DNA of 64,000 nt from Microcebus murinus (GCF_040939455.1 NC_134108.1:3315501-3379500); one strand, 5' to 3'. Counted from the first letter of the stretch, positions 12,290 through 24,635 are shown. A program made the numbers and translations. Notes: generated from the letters alone by a model not told the origin.

Positions 12290-13070
12290 TGCTCAGCCAA
12301 CGATCTTTTCACGGTCTTCATTGTGTGGCCTTTTCCAGAATGCCATAGAATCGGAATCCTACAGTACGCGACCTTTTCAGATTTGCTGTTTTCACTTAAT
12401 AATATGCGCTTAAGTTTCCTCCTTGTCTTTTCGAGGCTTGACAGCTCATTTCTTTTTACTGGTGAGTAATACTCCACCGTCTGAAGGGGCCACGGTTCGT
12501 CCGCTCAGCCCGAGAAGCGGGGCACCTTGGTGCTTCCAGGCTTTGGGAATTAGGAGAAAGCTGCTGTGAACCGGCGTGCAGCTGGGCGTGTGGACCTAAG
12601 ATTCCAACTCCTTTGGGTAAATACGGGGAATGCAATTGCCGGGTCATGTGATAAGAGTGTGTGTCGTGTTGCAGGAAAGCGCCAAGCTGTCTTCCAAAGT
12701 GGCTGCGCCGTCCTGCGTCCCACCAGCCACGCGTGAGGGTCCCGGCTGCCCGCGCCCTCTCCGGCACTGGGGTCAGCTTTCGGGATTTGGGCCCGAGTTC
12801 CGCTAGGTCTGCGCCGGCCATTCGCTGCTGCCCGAGTGAGCAGTCCCACGGACACGCGGCGCTGGGCGACCTTCCGTGTGCTTGACCCGGCCGTGTGTCT
12901 TCCTCGGTGAGGCGTCTGCTCAGATATTTTGCTCATTTTTAAAGGGTCTTTCGTTTTCTTATTGTGGATGTGTGAGTTCTTCATCTATTTTGGATAACGG
13001 TCCTTTATCAGATACTTTCTTTTGCTAATGTTTTTCTCTCAGTCTGTGGCTTACTCCCTCATTTTCTCGA
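12290..13070 (-). mobile_element. Old L1M 3' region, antisense
   Basis: Follows the reverse complement of an old mammalian L1 3' end. Landmarks are TTTTCCAGAATGCCATAGAA, CTCATTTCTTTTTACTGGTG, TCCAACTCCTTTGGGTAAAT, GTCTTCCAAAGTGGCTGC and TTTTGGATAACGGTCCTTTA. The middle, about 12480-12900, has mutated to an unusually GC- and CpG-rich sequence. The + strand and minus-strand frames here are therefore by-products. Confidence 0.8.
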
Positions 13071-13589
13071 TAGTAATGCACTTTTAACATAAAGTTAAAC
13101 CATCTTGAAAATCTTTGAAAATGGATTAAGCAGCTAATACAATTTTCCCCTGCTGTTACACTGCTCCGGTTTGGAAATAAGAAAGTTGAGCTTTTCTGGG
13201 TGGAGAAAAACCTTCAGAATGCATATATATTATTTTTGAAAGTATGTGTTTTAATATTATAAAAGACATACTAGCTTCTCTTAGAAATGTTGGTAAATAC
13301 TCAACAATGTTAAAAAAGTAAAAAAAAGTCTCATGATTCTGTATACCCAGAAATATAAATATACCCAGAATTTCAATATTTATATTTCAGCATCTTTCAA
13401 TATTTATATTTCAGCATATTTGCTTATTCCTGATAGTCTTTATCCCCCCTAGTTTTTAACACATTGTTTTACAAAAGTAAAATGTCTGGCCTTAAATTAT
13501 TGTTTAATATTTTCCCATTTCACCTTTTTTCAATAATAAATGTTCACCACTTCTTTCATAAGAATGAAACTATAACTATTCATAGCACT
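13071..13589. other. AT-rich unique sequence
   Basis: AT-rich. A short imperfect repeat, TTTCAATATTTATATTTCAGCAT, cut here to its core TTTATATTTCAGCAT, occurs twice at about 13378-13418. No gene is visible. Confidence 0.35.
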
Positions 13590-13705
13590 ACATATGTATG
13601 TATTATACACATGCATATATGTATTATATATTATGTATGTGTACACATGTATTATATATGTACATGTATAATCCATACATTATGTATGTGTGCATATGTA
13701 TTACA
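13590..13705 (+). repeat. Degenerate TATG/TATA simple repeat
   Basis: A run of alternating purine-pyrimidine text built from TATG, TATA and CATG units, with no fixed period. Examples are TGTATTATATATTATGTATG and ATGTACATGTATAATCC. A 103-codon frame runs through it and is an artefact of the repeat. Confidence 0.75.
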
Positions 13706-13779
13706 GAAAAATGTGTTTGATCAGACGACAAGACTTCAAGCTTCCCTTCCAATTCTGTACATCTGTGGATTCTAAATCA

Positions 13780-13905
13780 AAGTCCTAATTTTACAGATTA
13801 AGAACAGAAAAGCAATTAGATTAAAGGATTTGTCCAAGATTCCACAGCTAGTCAAGGGGATAATTAGAAATAAGACTTAGATTGTCTAATACTTCAGACC
13901 ATTCC
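13780..13905 (-). repeat. MIR SINE fragment, antisense
   Basis: TTTTACAGATTAAGAACAGA, GATTTGTCCAAGATTCCACA and GCTAGTCAAGG follow the MIR core in reverse. Confidence 0.6.
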
Positions 13906-15211
13906 TCTAGCGTGTTTTCAGTCTCAAATAAGGGGAAGCAGTATGTAGCATTTCCCCAAAAGAGCTCACCTTCTTTTGGACTATGCAGTGGACTTGTGCA
14001 GATAGAGACGTGGTGAAGCCCTGAACTGGTGCCGTAGGGCCCTCTCCTGCCACTGTTGTGGGAAACAGAATAAGAACAGAAGAAATAAGAGTTGAAGGAG
14101 TTCAGGAAATGTTCAAGGAAAAAGCATTAATAGCAGAATAGAAGTATATGAGCACCAAAATATTTTTAGTTGACGTTTAAAATTGCATGAAATCTGAAAA
14201 GACTTCTGTGCATTTATAGTTTTGCCACAAAGGATAATTTTCCACTAAGTCAAATATACCCAATTTCTATGTATTTCTTTCAAAGAATTTTGAATAACAT
14301 ATATAAATATTAATATATCCCCATTTGTGGTAATAAAAAAACGCATTTGGCTAATATCAGAATGAGTGAAAAAAACATAACTTTAACCAAACATTATTGT
14401 CTTTCCTTGTGACATATTTTTATAAACTTAATTTGTACTTGCAGTTAGTGAAAAATAAGTTAAACCTATTTCAAGTGTGAATATATCTTTGGAATCCTGA
14501 GAAAAAGACTGTCTTAACTTGGACTTGGCCCCGTAGTCTAATTTGCTCTTGGGTTCGTTGATAAATGTAAAACGGAATTCTAAGGAGTAAAAAAAAAAAT
14601 TCAAGAGTAAGCTGTAGAATTGTTCACAGTCTGCACTTGTTGTTGTTGTAGAGACCTGATCTAAAGTTATTGCTTTATCATCAGAGGTTGCTTAGCCTTG
14701 GCTCTCAGTCCAGCCTTCTAATCATCATTATACTTAAACGAGTATTATGTCTTATGTCCAAATGTATGTAAATCCCTTGCATCTCATTCATTCAAAATGT
14801 GTATTACCCAAAGATGTGCTAGTGGGGATAATCTCAAGAACCATTTATTAGTAATTTGGCCTACAGACATGCCATTTATCCCACATTTTCTTCTTGCAAA
14901 GTTTCATGTAATTAGACCCTAATTCCAAGGGCAGTTTCCAGATTTCTGCGCTTGGTGTGTTGAAGATCTTGTTCTCCTATCTTTGTCACCAGGAATAGCA
15001 AGAGCTGGGGCATCGGGGCAGCTCTCCTGTGCCCAAAGGATTCAGGAGTGGGCAGAATGGGGACAGTGGTCTGCAGGAGACCACCCTGCCCCACCCTGGC
15101 GGGATCTGCTCCTGAAGAAGGCTCCCCTAATTCGCACACTGCCCCAGGACTTCCGGTTGCTGAGCAGAGGCTCTTTATGTGGCTGTTCTGGATGCTGCGG
15201 GCTCTTGTGGC
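13906..15211. other. Unique sequence
   Basis: AT-rich to 14900, then GC-richer. No recognised repeat or exon was found. The minus-strand 132-codon frame at 14912-15310 overlaps three + strand frames and a DNA-transposon fragment, so it is not supported. Confidence 0.35.
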
Positions 15212-15348
15212 ACAACGGCGAGTATTTGTGTATCTAAGCATAGGAAAGGTCCACTGAGATACGGTGTTGTAATCTCGCGGGGCCGCCATCAAATATATAT
15301 GGTCCATCACCGACGGAAACGTTGCTCTGCGGCACGTGACTGTGTTAA
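15212..15348 (+). mobile_element. Tigger-type DNA transposon fragment
   Basis: GAGTATTTGTGTATCTAAGC, ATAGGAAAGGTCCACTGAGA and the end CGTTGCTCTGCGGCACGTGA resemble the 3' part of a Tigger-family element (pogo group of Tc1/mariner). Only about 140 bp are left. The family is named from memory of the consensus. Confidence 0.6.
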
Positions 15349-16454
15349 GCTTTATGCATATTTCTTATTGTCCGCTCTTCTAACAATTTATCTTTGACTT
15401 TTCTGAAATGCAAGCACTCTTATAAGCAATTGCATATTTAAGATCTGTTTCAAGGTAATTATTTGCTTCACTGTATTTTTCATTTCAAATCCTCCTGCTT
15501 CGTTGAAGACAATTGGGGTTTTCCCTCGGCTACCGACAATACTTAGCTCTGCATTTGCCAGCACTGTCAATAATGCTGAGCTCAGAGTGTGGGGCAGAAA
15601 TCATAAAATAGTGGAAAATTTTTCATTTGGTAAACAGATTGATAAAATACAGGAATTGTGCTAAGTTTACCTACACATGCGGGGGTCGCCGCTCTGCGGG
15701 GGCGTGGTGCTGCTGGCCGGGTGCTGCTCGCTCGTGCAGCTGGGCCCCCGGCCCCCGGCCCAACCACCCCTTGGATGGTTCTTGGGCCATGTCCTCTCCT
15801 CCTGTCATCAGGGTTGACTCTCTGCACTTGGGTGGATCAGCCCTGAAACTACTCAAGAGGGATGTTCTGGTTTTGGTATTTTTATCCCTCCTCCCACGAT
15901 ACCTCTAGAAATTCTCTAAATTTTGCCAACAGAGACAATTTCCCTTTTGGAGACAGGATCACCTCTTTCAAGAAACGTTGTCCAAACTACCTAACCCATG
16001 GCAGCACGCTTGCTGCAGTCTGAGCACGCCTCTGTTTCCAGTCATCTCTCCGGCTGCAGCCGCCACCGAGAGCTGTTCTGGCTGGAAGCTCACGTGGAGC
16101 CACTGCCGTTTCCCCATGGTTCAGCCAAACGACGGAGCCCGGAGCTGGAAACTACACGTGCACGCGTGGCTAACGATGCCCGATACAGATCGCACGCCAC
16201 GTGGTTCCAGGTAGAGCGCGTCAGTGGCGGGTGCGCGCTGAGCTGGGTTTGGGTCTTGCTGCTGTCCTGGTCACGTGCATTGCACCCCAGCCTCGGGCTC
16301 CTCCGGTGCCTCCCTGCGTTTGCGGCGGTGGCCGGCATGCCGCATGGCCCTGCTCGGTGTCCCTGGCTGCCATCAGCTTCTGCTCTCCCCTGCGCACCTG
16401 TGCCTGGGCAGGGGGCTCTGGGTTTCAAAGGGCGGCCCTCACAAATCCCCGCCA
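15349..16454. other. Unique sequence turning GC- and CpG-rich
   Basis: AT-rich to 15660, then increasingly GC-rich. The 284-codon + strand frame that starts at 15998 runs on into an antisense LTR and is paralleled by open frames on both strands. I do not accept it as a gene. Confidence 0.4.
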
Positions 16455-16880
16455 ACTTGGTGGCTCGAAACAGAAGCGTGTTCTCTCTCCCAGCGCTGGA
16501 CGCTAGACGCCGGAGGTCCAGGTGCCGGTGGGGCCACCTTCCTCCCGAATCCTCCGGGGAGGACCCTTCGCCCTCCTGCTTCTTGTGGCCCCAGGTGTCC
16601 CTTGGCGTGTGGCAGCGTCACTCCAGCCTCTGTCTCTCCATCCTGACACCACCGCCTTCTGTGTGTCTCAGCCCCCACGGACGTGCTGGGCTCTGCGTGT
16701 CTGTGTCCGCGTTTCCCTTCTCTTATCTCACAAGGACACTGAGCATTGGACTAGAGCCCACCCAAATGCAGCGACCTCTTCCTAACCTGATCACATCTCC
16801 AGAGAGCCTCTTTCCAAGTGCCAGCTTCCTAGCCATGGGGGTTGGGACTTAAGCACATCTTCCTGGGAGACGCAATCCCA
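16455..16880 (-). mobile_element. MLT1-like (MaLR) LTR, antisense
   Basis: In reverse, it follows a MaLR-type LTR. Landmarks are the end of the LTR (TGGCTCGAAACAGAAGCGTG), CTTCTCTTATCTCACAAGGA, GGACTAGAGCCCACCCAAAT, CTAACCTGATCACATCTCCA, and the beginning, GGGGGTTGGGACTTAAGCAC. It is a solo LTR remnant with raised CpG content. It explains the second half of the longest open frame in the area. Confidence 0.65.
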
Positions 16881-18902
16881 GGGAAGGGGCCACGCTCTCT
16901 CCACGCACTCGTCCCTCTCTCAGGGGTGGACTGCCCCGCCTGCTTCTTGCTGCTTGCTAGCCTGGCGGTGGGGAGGGGAGCGGAGGGGACATCCCTCTTT
17001 GGTCCCAGTTTAGTCTCAGGCAGGCCCTACGTACCTGGGTCTTGGGGTCTTCCTCAGTGCTTGTGGGGGGCTCGTCTTTTTCTCCCCAGTGGTGGGAGAC
17101 GTCGACTGTGCTGCATCAGGGTCCTGGACCCAGGGCTCTTCCTCCACTTTGCTCGGGATGGAGAGCCTTTTCGTTTGCATCTTTCCCAGCTACAATGGGT
17201 CGTCACAAGTACATCGGTGAAGACTGGGATTTCTCCCCTGTGAGTGGCTTGAAGCTTGATTGTCACAGGAGAGGGGAGTCCAGGGGCTACTCTGTGCCTT
17301 TTTGGAGGCAGTGAACCACCCTCTCTCCGGGCCGCACCATCTGTGCGCTGTCCCTGGAACCCAGCCTGCCCTTTCCCCAAACACCCAGTGGGCAGACGTA
17401 AAGAGCGGCAAGTGGCGTCAGCTGCAACGGGGCCCGGGGCTTCCAGAGGCTCCTCGTTCTCGTGCTGGCCCACACATGACCACTGGCGACTTGCACAAGC
17501 TTTTGCTGGATTCTTCCTGCCTGCTGGTGTGGCTTCCAGTGTCGGCTGTCCCCGTGTCCCGCCGCAGGTGAGCCAGCGAGTGCTCCTTCTCACCTGTGCT
17601 CGGAGGGCCGGGTTTCCCTTAGATTTTAGGCGACCTGCTTGCTCTGTGAGCTTAGATCTTGGATGAGTTAAAACAAACAAACAAAAAAAAGGATGTGTTT
17701 TTGAAGTTATCTTGCTGGAATGGGAGGAACACTTTCCAACTTTCTACATCCCTGGCAGAAGTGGGACTCCTTTTTTCTGTCGTAGATCCAATTGTAAGTC
17801 TGCACTAATAGCTTCTGATATACTTTGTCAAGGGAGCAATTCGTTTTTACAAAGATAGCCTTGAGGTGCTGGGAAAATCTTGGCAGGTTTTTTGAATCAT
17901 GCAAGAGTCTAAATACCACCTAGTGTTGCTTTGGAATTCTGTTTACTTACAGATTTCTAAGGCGTTGAGAATCGGTTGGACTTGCAGGGTATGTCTTTGA
18001 AGGGTATCCAGCCTCCAGACACACCCCCCGTCCCCAGGTTTGTGTGAAAGCCCCTCGGCACTGAGGGGACACGGCACCTGTGGACGCGTCAGGCCAGGAC
18101 GTCCCAGGGGACCCGCAGGTCGGGCTGATCTGCTCCTGCAAATTGTCACCACTGGAATGGGTGGCATGGAGATGCCACCGTGACTCTCTTTGGCTCGCCC
18201 TTCTGCTGTTTGGTGATCGTACCATGCTCACCCCACCCCAGCCGGGCCGCCCAGCCCCTGCTTCCAGCTTGCTGTTTTCATTCTCATTTCTCCTCATGTA
18301 AAATAGCTAAAAAGTACTTTCCATTTTGCATTCCATGTACACTTGTCATTGTTCACTCAAGACTTTCCATGGAGACACTGGAAGGCATAAACAAGTCTTT
18401 GCAGTGAACGGGTGAAATATTCACCTCAGATGCCCCTTTCTGTTCAGTATTGTGTGTGAAACCTTTGTGCTCACCTACTGGATTGGCACAAATGTCGAGA
18501 ATGGATAGTAGAAGCAACCGCATGGGATGGAAGGGAACGGAGAGTGTAAAAGACACAGAGTATCTGTAGGTGATATTGAAATGTCTGTAAACTACAGGGC
18601 ATACTTGATGGAAGCCTTCCCTCAGGTAGTTGCTTACTTTTGAAAAATCAATGTTTTCTTATTTAAATTGGCTTAAGCCTCATGTGTAGATGAAATACAG
18701 TATATAGACATAGGAATGAATAGGTATATTTATTGCTATTAATTTTGTCAGGTTGGGAGTTTAGAGAATTCGGCAGGAATATTAAATTTCACTCAGCAAC
18801 TCATTTTAATAATAGTGGATTCTTTATATCATTTATTCTATGATAATAAAACAGTTTTATTAAAAACTTAGGTCTTTGCCTAAGTCAATGCCTATGGAAT
18901 TG
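16881..18902. other. GC-rich unique sequence, then mixed
   Basis: GC-rich to 17650 with up to six overlapping frames, including a 208-codon minus-strand one at 17054-17680. An AAAC-type simple run lies near 17675-17692. From 17700 the sequence is less GC-rich. No splice-framed exon, RNA gene or repeat family was recognised. Confidence 0.35.
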
Positions 18903-19005
18903 TTCAAATATTTATTAAGACCCTTCTATGTGTCGTAGACTGGGATGAATAAGGGTTAGTCCATATCATCGAGGTATTTACCTTCTAAAGTAAATGACAA
19001 GATTC
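18903..19005 (-). repeat. L2 LINE 3' end, antisense
   Basis: AATATTTATTAAGACCCTTC, then TATGTGTCGTAGACTGGGAT and TTTACCTTCTAAAGT, resembles the reverse of the L2 3' end. A MIR-like origin cannot be excluded. Confidence 0.5.
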
Positions 19006-19479
19006 CAAACTAAATTTTTCATTCTGTTTTTATTTCATTCAGTGAGTAAAAGAGTCATATGTCACTCTGCATATTAACCTTTGTAACATGAATTTCTTTG
19101 TGTTTCTATAATATTTAACTTGTTCAAATGGAAGCTTCATTATTCACCAGGGCTTTTTCCCTCCAACCCGTTTGACTTTTTTATTTATTTAGATTGATTG
19201 AATTGACTGATGGTTTTGGCTCGGAAGACACGCAGGCAAAAATCATTTCCAGGCTGTTCCTTAGCTAAAAATGTCAGTCATCTAAACTTTCCTGTAGATA
19301 TTATACCCTAACCATTTTAGACATCACTGCAGACCACTTTTTAAGTGACCCCCTATTTCCTATCCATCTATGGAATAGTGAAAAACAAAGTGGTTTCTAT
19401 GACAGGTTATTAGATTGAGTACAAATGTACATTTCACTTGTCTCCTCTTGTATCGTAAATTTTAAAAACTCGACACTTT
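19006..19479. other. AT-rich unique sequence
   Basis: No repeat or gene recognised. Confidence 0.35.
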
Positions 19480-19870
19480 CTCAATGCCTCAACTTCCCCA
19501 CACACAGGCCCACGCGACCGGGTGCCCCAGTGGGACATGGCTGGTCCCTGCCACGACTCCCTCTGCTTGTTCTTCCTGTGACCCGGTGACATTCAAACGG
19601 ACCAGTGAAATCCCCCCACGCTTTGCGCTTTCCTGCTCCACCCCGACCCCCCATAAAGGCACTGGCCTGGGTCCACTCTGCCGGCTCCCCGCCAGCTGGG
19701 TGGGGCTCCGTCCCTGGGAGCCCTTCCCACGTGGCCCCTGGCTGGTGTGCCATGCCGCCTTCTCCAGGTTCCCAGGATATAATAAACCCTTTCTTTCCAT
19801 CAGCCTCTGCGAGTGTGACCTCCACAGCCACAGTGGAATGATCCTCAAAGACTTCACAAGGGGACTTACC
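19480..19870 (+). mobile_element. Possible endogenous retroviral solo LTR
   Basis: The layout resembles an LTR. A GC-rich block comes first, then a TATA-like CCATAAAGGC (near 19650), then about 125 bp later ATATAATAAACCCTTTCTTT carrying a poly(A) signal, then CCTCTGCGAGTGTGACC. There is no internal retroviral coding sequence and no clear TG...CA boundaries. It could instead be ordinary GC-rich sequence. The two overlapping frames here are not taken as genes. Confidence 0.35.
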
Positions 19871-20440
19871 TCCCATTTACAACACGCCTCTCTCGACAGC
19901 CATCAGAATACCTGAACGCATTTTCTGTGAAGTCCTAGGTCAGGATAAGTGTGGGGGGGCAACTTTGTAGCTGCCATCAGCAGAAAGGCTCGAGACTATG
20001 TGTTCATTTTTAGGGAAACTCTTGTTAGCCTAACGATGGGAATTTGTGCTAGGAAAGTGCTAGAGAACTTGTACTCTAGGGTTTCATTTCCTGGTGAACT
20101 CATAGATTCTAAAGACCCTCAAACACGGGCCAGTTGGTTTCCATTATGACCAGCTTGCTGGGGAGACAAGCGGAGGGAAGGCAGGGATCCCTCGAGGAGT
20201 GAACTCTAGCAGCAACGTGTCGTGATGCTGTTACCAGCAGGCTAGAATTAAGGATTACGGAGGATATTATATCACTTCCTGCTCTCTGAGTCTAATAAAA
20301 GTATCAAAAACTAGGAGAATTGGTACTAAACTTGCAGGGGTAATAAGCCTTCTGCTTGGAGGTTATGCCATGTTCCTTTGCTCCTGGACTTGGTTGTTGA
20401 CCTTAGCTGCTGACCAGGCGAGAGCTCTTTGAAGGCTGTT
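19871..20440. other. Unique sequence
   Basis: Nothing recognisable. The short + strand frame at 19949-20149 has no domain. Confidence 0.3.
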
Positions 20441-20575
20441 TCTTGGTGTGTCCACTGGCCACCTGCATCAGGATCTTCTTGGATTTAGAAAAATTCAGAC
20501 CCCCTGTTCCTCATCCAAAGACACGGAATCAGGGTCTCTTAGTGCATGATCTGGGAATCTGCTCATTTCATTTGC
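20441..20575 (+). mobile_element. MER5A-like hAT transposon fragment
   Basis: CCACTGGCCACCTGCATCAG, CACGGAATCAGGGTCTCTTA and GATCTGGGAATCTGCTCATT follow MER5A in order. Divergence is high. Confidence 0.45.
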
Positions 20576-20689
20576 TTTCCACTATGTCCACCTCATTTTT
20601 TTGGGCTTTAGTTTCCATATTTATAAACCAGGGGGTGAGACTGGCATCTAGTTTTTAAAACTTTCCCCATGTGATGTAGTCACAAGTCA

Positions 20690-20890
20690 AGAAATGCCAA
20701 CTTACCCCAGAGCTGGAAGGGGCAGATAACGATTCTCTCCTAAGCCCCTCCTGTAGGGGATACGGTCTGGCCAACACTTTGACTTCAGACTCCGGGTCCC
20801 AGAACCATGAAAGAGTGAATTTCTGTTGCTCTAAGCCATAGAGATTGTGGCAATTTGTTACAGCAGCCTCTGGGAGCTAATTCAAGATGC
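20690..20890 (+). mobile_element. MaLR-type LTR 3' remnant
   Basis: The stretch CCAACACTTTGACTTCAGAC, CCCAGAACCATGAAAGAGTG, AATTTCTGTTGCTCTAAGCC and TTTGTTACAGCAGCCTCTGG matches the 3' half of MLT1/MST-type LTRs. Confidence 0.65.
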
Positions 20891-21539
20891 TCATCACTAA
20901 GGCTTAAAAGATGACTTCCTGGGACTTTCTAATTGTATCAGTTGATGGATTGTCTTGGATTAGATTCATCCCCCTGCTATGAAAAAGTGGACAAAATAAT
21001 GAAACACCTGTGTTCAGACATTAAAGAACAGACAGTGCAATATTGTGTTCCCTGAGAGGAAGGAACAAGCGACGTGGTCCTTAGAGCAGAGAGGGTGGTG
21101 ATAAATAAGTGGCCTTCCTGGGTTGAAGAGACAGAGATTGGCAGGTGGGGAGACAGAAGTTGCTGACATTTGCAGGAGAGAGTGCGGAGGAGTTGGGAGC
21201 TATGCAGAAAACAAACTACAGGAATCTACGTAAGGAGCTCTGGGTCTTTGCTGACTGCTAATCTGCACAAGTGCAACGTGAAGCTCCACAAAGCCAGGAG
21301 ATGAGCGCAGCTGTGTGCTCTATGATGCGCCCTTCTCACCCTTCTCCCGGCCCCCTATGATGCTGGGGCCAAGAGGCATTTACGTCTTCTTCAGCCAGAG
21401 TAAAGGACCTTTTGAATACTTGTGGCAGCCAGCAGGCAGAGCAGGAGGGTCACACCTTACACGTGGGGCTAAATTAGCCCTAGAATAAAGGCTACCCTAG
21501 AGCCAGCTTTACTGAAACATAAGTCTTAAAAGGGTCAGC
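20891..21539 (+). other. Possible 5' part of the following old LINE
   Basis: The sequence has the flavour of an L1M/HAL1 5' UTR: TGAAGCTCCACAAAGCCAGG, GAGATGAGCGCAGCTGTGTG and TGATGCTGGGGCCAAGAGGC. It runs without a break into recognisable LINE coding sequence. The assignment is tentative. Confidence 0.35.
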
Positions 21540-23240
21540 TGGATTTATAATTGTCTGCCAAAACAGAACCAAAACAAAACAAAAAGCAAACAAACAAAAC
21601 ACATCTTAAAGGGAGAAAACACAATCCAAACACACGACAATGTAACATTCGCAAAGTCCAGCATCCTATAGAAAATTATCAACGTGTAAAGAAACAGCAA
21701 ACTGTGACCTAAAAGAGGAAAATCAGTCAATACAAATAGATCCAGAAATGACAAGTACCTTAAAATAGGCATTGTAAATATTATAAATATGCTTATAAAA
21801 TTAAAGGAAAACATGAATACGTTGAGGAGAAAAACATAAAAGAGAGCCATTTATAAAGATGAAAATATCATGTCACTGGGTGGAACGACAGAACAGTAAA
21901 CAAAAGATAACACTAATAAACTTGATGGTTCAGCGATAGAAAATATTCAGATAGAAGCACAGAAAGAGAAAGAGAGAAGAAAACTTAAACCCCCAGGGTG
22001 AGATGATTCACTCAGTTTAACACACATAAAACTGGAGGGCTAGAAGAAATAGAGGAAAGAAAGATATTCAAAGAAACAAATTTGCTACAATTTGATGAAA
22101 AGTATAAATTCACAGATTTAAGAAGCTAAAAAAACTGCTTAACATAAGTTATAAAGAGAAAATCTTATAAGCAGCTGGAGGGAAAAAAGATACACAGAGG
22201 ACAAAACCTAAGAGTATCACAGACTTCCCCACAGAAAATACACAGCCAGAGACGGTGGGACACCTTGAAAATGCCAACATGCTGGGGGAAACCATGCCAA
22301 TCTAGTGTTCTATACAAAGTAAGAAATATTTTCAAATACAGGATTTTTCAGATAAAAAGGCTGAGAATACTCATCATTTGTTAAGTGGCACCACAAGAAA
22401 TGTTGAAGTTGATTCTTCAGGGCAGAAAGGGTGACACTAGGTGAAAATTGGATCTGCACAAAGGAACGAAAGACACTGGAAATGGTGAATGTTTGATATA
22501 TAGAAAATATTTTTCTTTTTTTTCTCTTTAAAAGATAATTGGCTGTTTAAAGCAAAAATAATAGCAATATACTGTAGAGCTAATAAACTATGAAGAAGCT
22601 CAAAAGCACAAGAGCACAAAAAACAGGAGGGGGAATGAAAAGCACATCGCTTTAAGGTGCTTATGCCATAAGAGAAGGGGTAGCATATTATCTGAAGGTA
22701 GACTGCGATTATATAAAGATGCATAGTGTCAACCCTTAAAATACATATAAAACATAAAGGCAAACCATAAATCTCATAAAGGCATGGGAAAGATCAAACA
22801 GGGACAAAGAATGTACGGGACAATTATAAAACAAGTATCAGGATTGCAGAATAAACCTGATCACATAGAAAAAGAAATTGCAATCAACATACATGGTCCA
22901 AACCTTCCAGCTGAAAGGCACGTTAGATAGAGCCAAGACTCAACCAAACGCCATCGGCCAGAAGCCCCGGTTGAATATACAGGCATGGGGACAACGCGGT
23001 CCCACGCAAACACCAACACAAGAAAGCTAGGCGTGGCCATGTCAATATCAGACACAATTAACTTTCAAGCAAGGGCTCTTGCATGTGTCATGACAAGCAT
23101 TTTTGTAACAGTGAGGGGGTCAGTTCATTAGGATCACATAATAACCCTAAATCTTTAAAGTGACAACCCGAAGACTGGGAGAACAAGATTCCCAGCACGC
23201 GTATCTGACAAAGGACGATTATTAAAGTCTGTTCCCAAAC
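21540..23240 (+). mobile_element. Old L1M/HAL1-type LINE, sense
   Basis: Sense-strand remnants of ORF1 and early ORF2. Landmarks include AAATTTGCTACAATTTGATG, CTTATAAGCAGCTGGAGGGA, GGATTTTTCAGATAAAAAGG, CACAAAGGAACGAAAGACAC, AAGGTAGACTGCGATTATAT, and later ATCAGACACAATTAACTTTC. Frequent stops show it is ancient. Together with 23735-24635 it may be one interrupted element. Confidence 0.75.
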
Positions 23241-23734
23241 CCGCCTCCTCGCAGGACTTCATCAAAGCCGTCTATTTTATAAATGTCTGGGTGTGTCATC
23301 TCCTGTCTTTGCCAGAGGTGCTCTGAGACCCAGAGATCGGGACGTGGATGCAAGTCTGGGTGGTTAAAAGCCGTGTTCTAGGGTTGTGCTCCCGGCACTG
23401 CAAAGGCGCCGGAAACACACGTGCTGCGTCTCTCACGCAAGGGCCGAACCACCGCTGTCTGCAGGAGGCAGAGGAGGGGGTGGTTGGATTCTATTTTAAT
23501 GGATGAGAAAAGACATCAAACTTGGGAAATGAGGTTATTTATTTATTTATTTTTTTTAAAGAAGATAAATGTCCCTACAAGCTCTATTTTCTTTTCTTTA
23601 ACAAATTCCTGCAGCTTTGATTTCTCCACGTTCACAAGATTGTGCCCTCAGGGACCTAAGGCCAAATCAGAGTCCACACTCGCCATCACAACTTTTATAT
23701 GGCATGCTCATTTCTTAACTTGAATAGGAGAGAA
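23241..23734. other. Unique sequence between LINE fragments
   Basis: GC-rich first, then AT-rich with a TTTA run near 23535. No gene or named repeat. Confidence 0.3.
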
Positions 23735-24635
23735 AGGGAGGTTAGTATTCAGAACGTATAAAAAAGAAAGCCCAGAGACTCAATAATAAGAAACTGTATC
23801 AAATTGTATGATGGGCAAAGGGTTTGAATAGACACTTTGTAAGAGGTGACTCTCTCTATATATTAAATTAAAATTTTATATATAAAATTTTATATATATG
23901 GTTAATGCACATATGAAAGGAAGCTCATCATTAGTAGCCAGGGAAATGCAAAATAAAATAGTGAGACATTGTAGCGCGCCTACTCGATCAGCCAACACCA
24001 TGCAGAATGACATTACCAAGTGTCGCTAGGGGTGGGGTGCAGCAGACACAGTCACGCATTGCTGTGGGAACACAAAATAACGGAACCACTTTAGAGCAAG
24101 GTTTGGCAGCTTCATGTAAAGGCATTGCACGTGCACAGTATCACCATGTGAATCTACCTGTAGTTGCTTACCAAGAGAAATGGAAAACATTATGTCCACG
24201 CAAAGACTCATATACAAATGCTCCTAATGATTTAACAACTCAAATGTCCTCAGATGACAAAGGCGAGTGGCGATATATCTGCACGATGAAGTATTATTGC
24301 TCAGTAATAAGTTGCCGATACAACATGGGTGAATCTCAAAGTCATAATGGTGAGTGAAAGAAGTTAGGAAGCAAAGAGAAAATACAGTAGGACCCAATGT
24401 ATAGAACATTCTAGAGCAGGCATATACGAAACAAAACCCGTCGGTAGTTAGGGCTGGTGTCAGGGAAGTGGCAGTTTATGGCAAAAGGCACAAGGGAAAT
24501 TTTGGGGGTGATGGACATTTATATTGGTGGTGGTGGTGGTGGTAACATTTTTGTTTGCATTTGTCAAAACCTGGTGAACTATATAATCAAAATATATGAC
24601 TCGTTAAATCTGGTGAGATATGTCTCACGAGTTTT
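23735..24635 (+). mobile_element. Old L1M 3' region, sense
   Basis: Contains GAAAGGAAGCTCATCATTAG, GGGAAATGCAAAATAAAATA, AAGTATTATTGCTCAGTAAT, GGTGAATCTCAAAGTCATAA and, at the end, a GGTGGTGGTGGTGGT run followed by TTTGTCAAAACCTGGTGAAC. These follow the 3' ORF2 and 3' UTR of an old L1. A 22-bp AT palindrome at 23870-23891 interrupts it. Confidence 0.78.

Noticed and set aside
15998..16852. Longest + strand open frame outside repeats (284 codons)
   Set aside because: It lies in GC-rich DNA with several other frames open on both strands, its second half is an antisense LTR, and it has no recognisable domain.
17054..17680. 208-codon minus-strand frame
   Set aside because: Overlaps several + strand frames in GC-rich DNA and has no recognisable feature.
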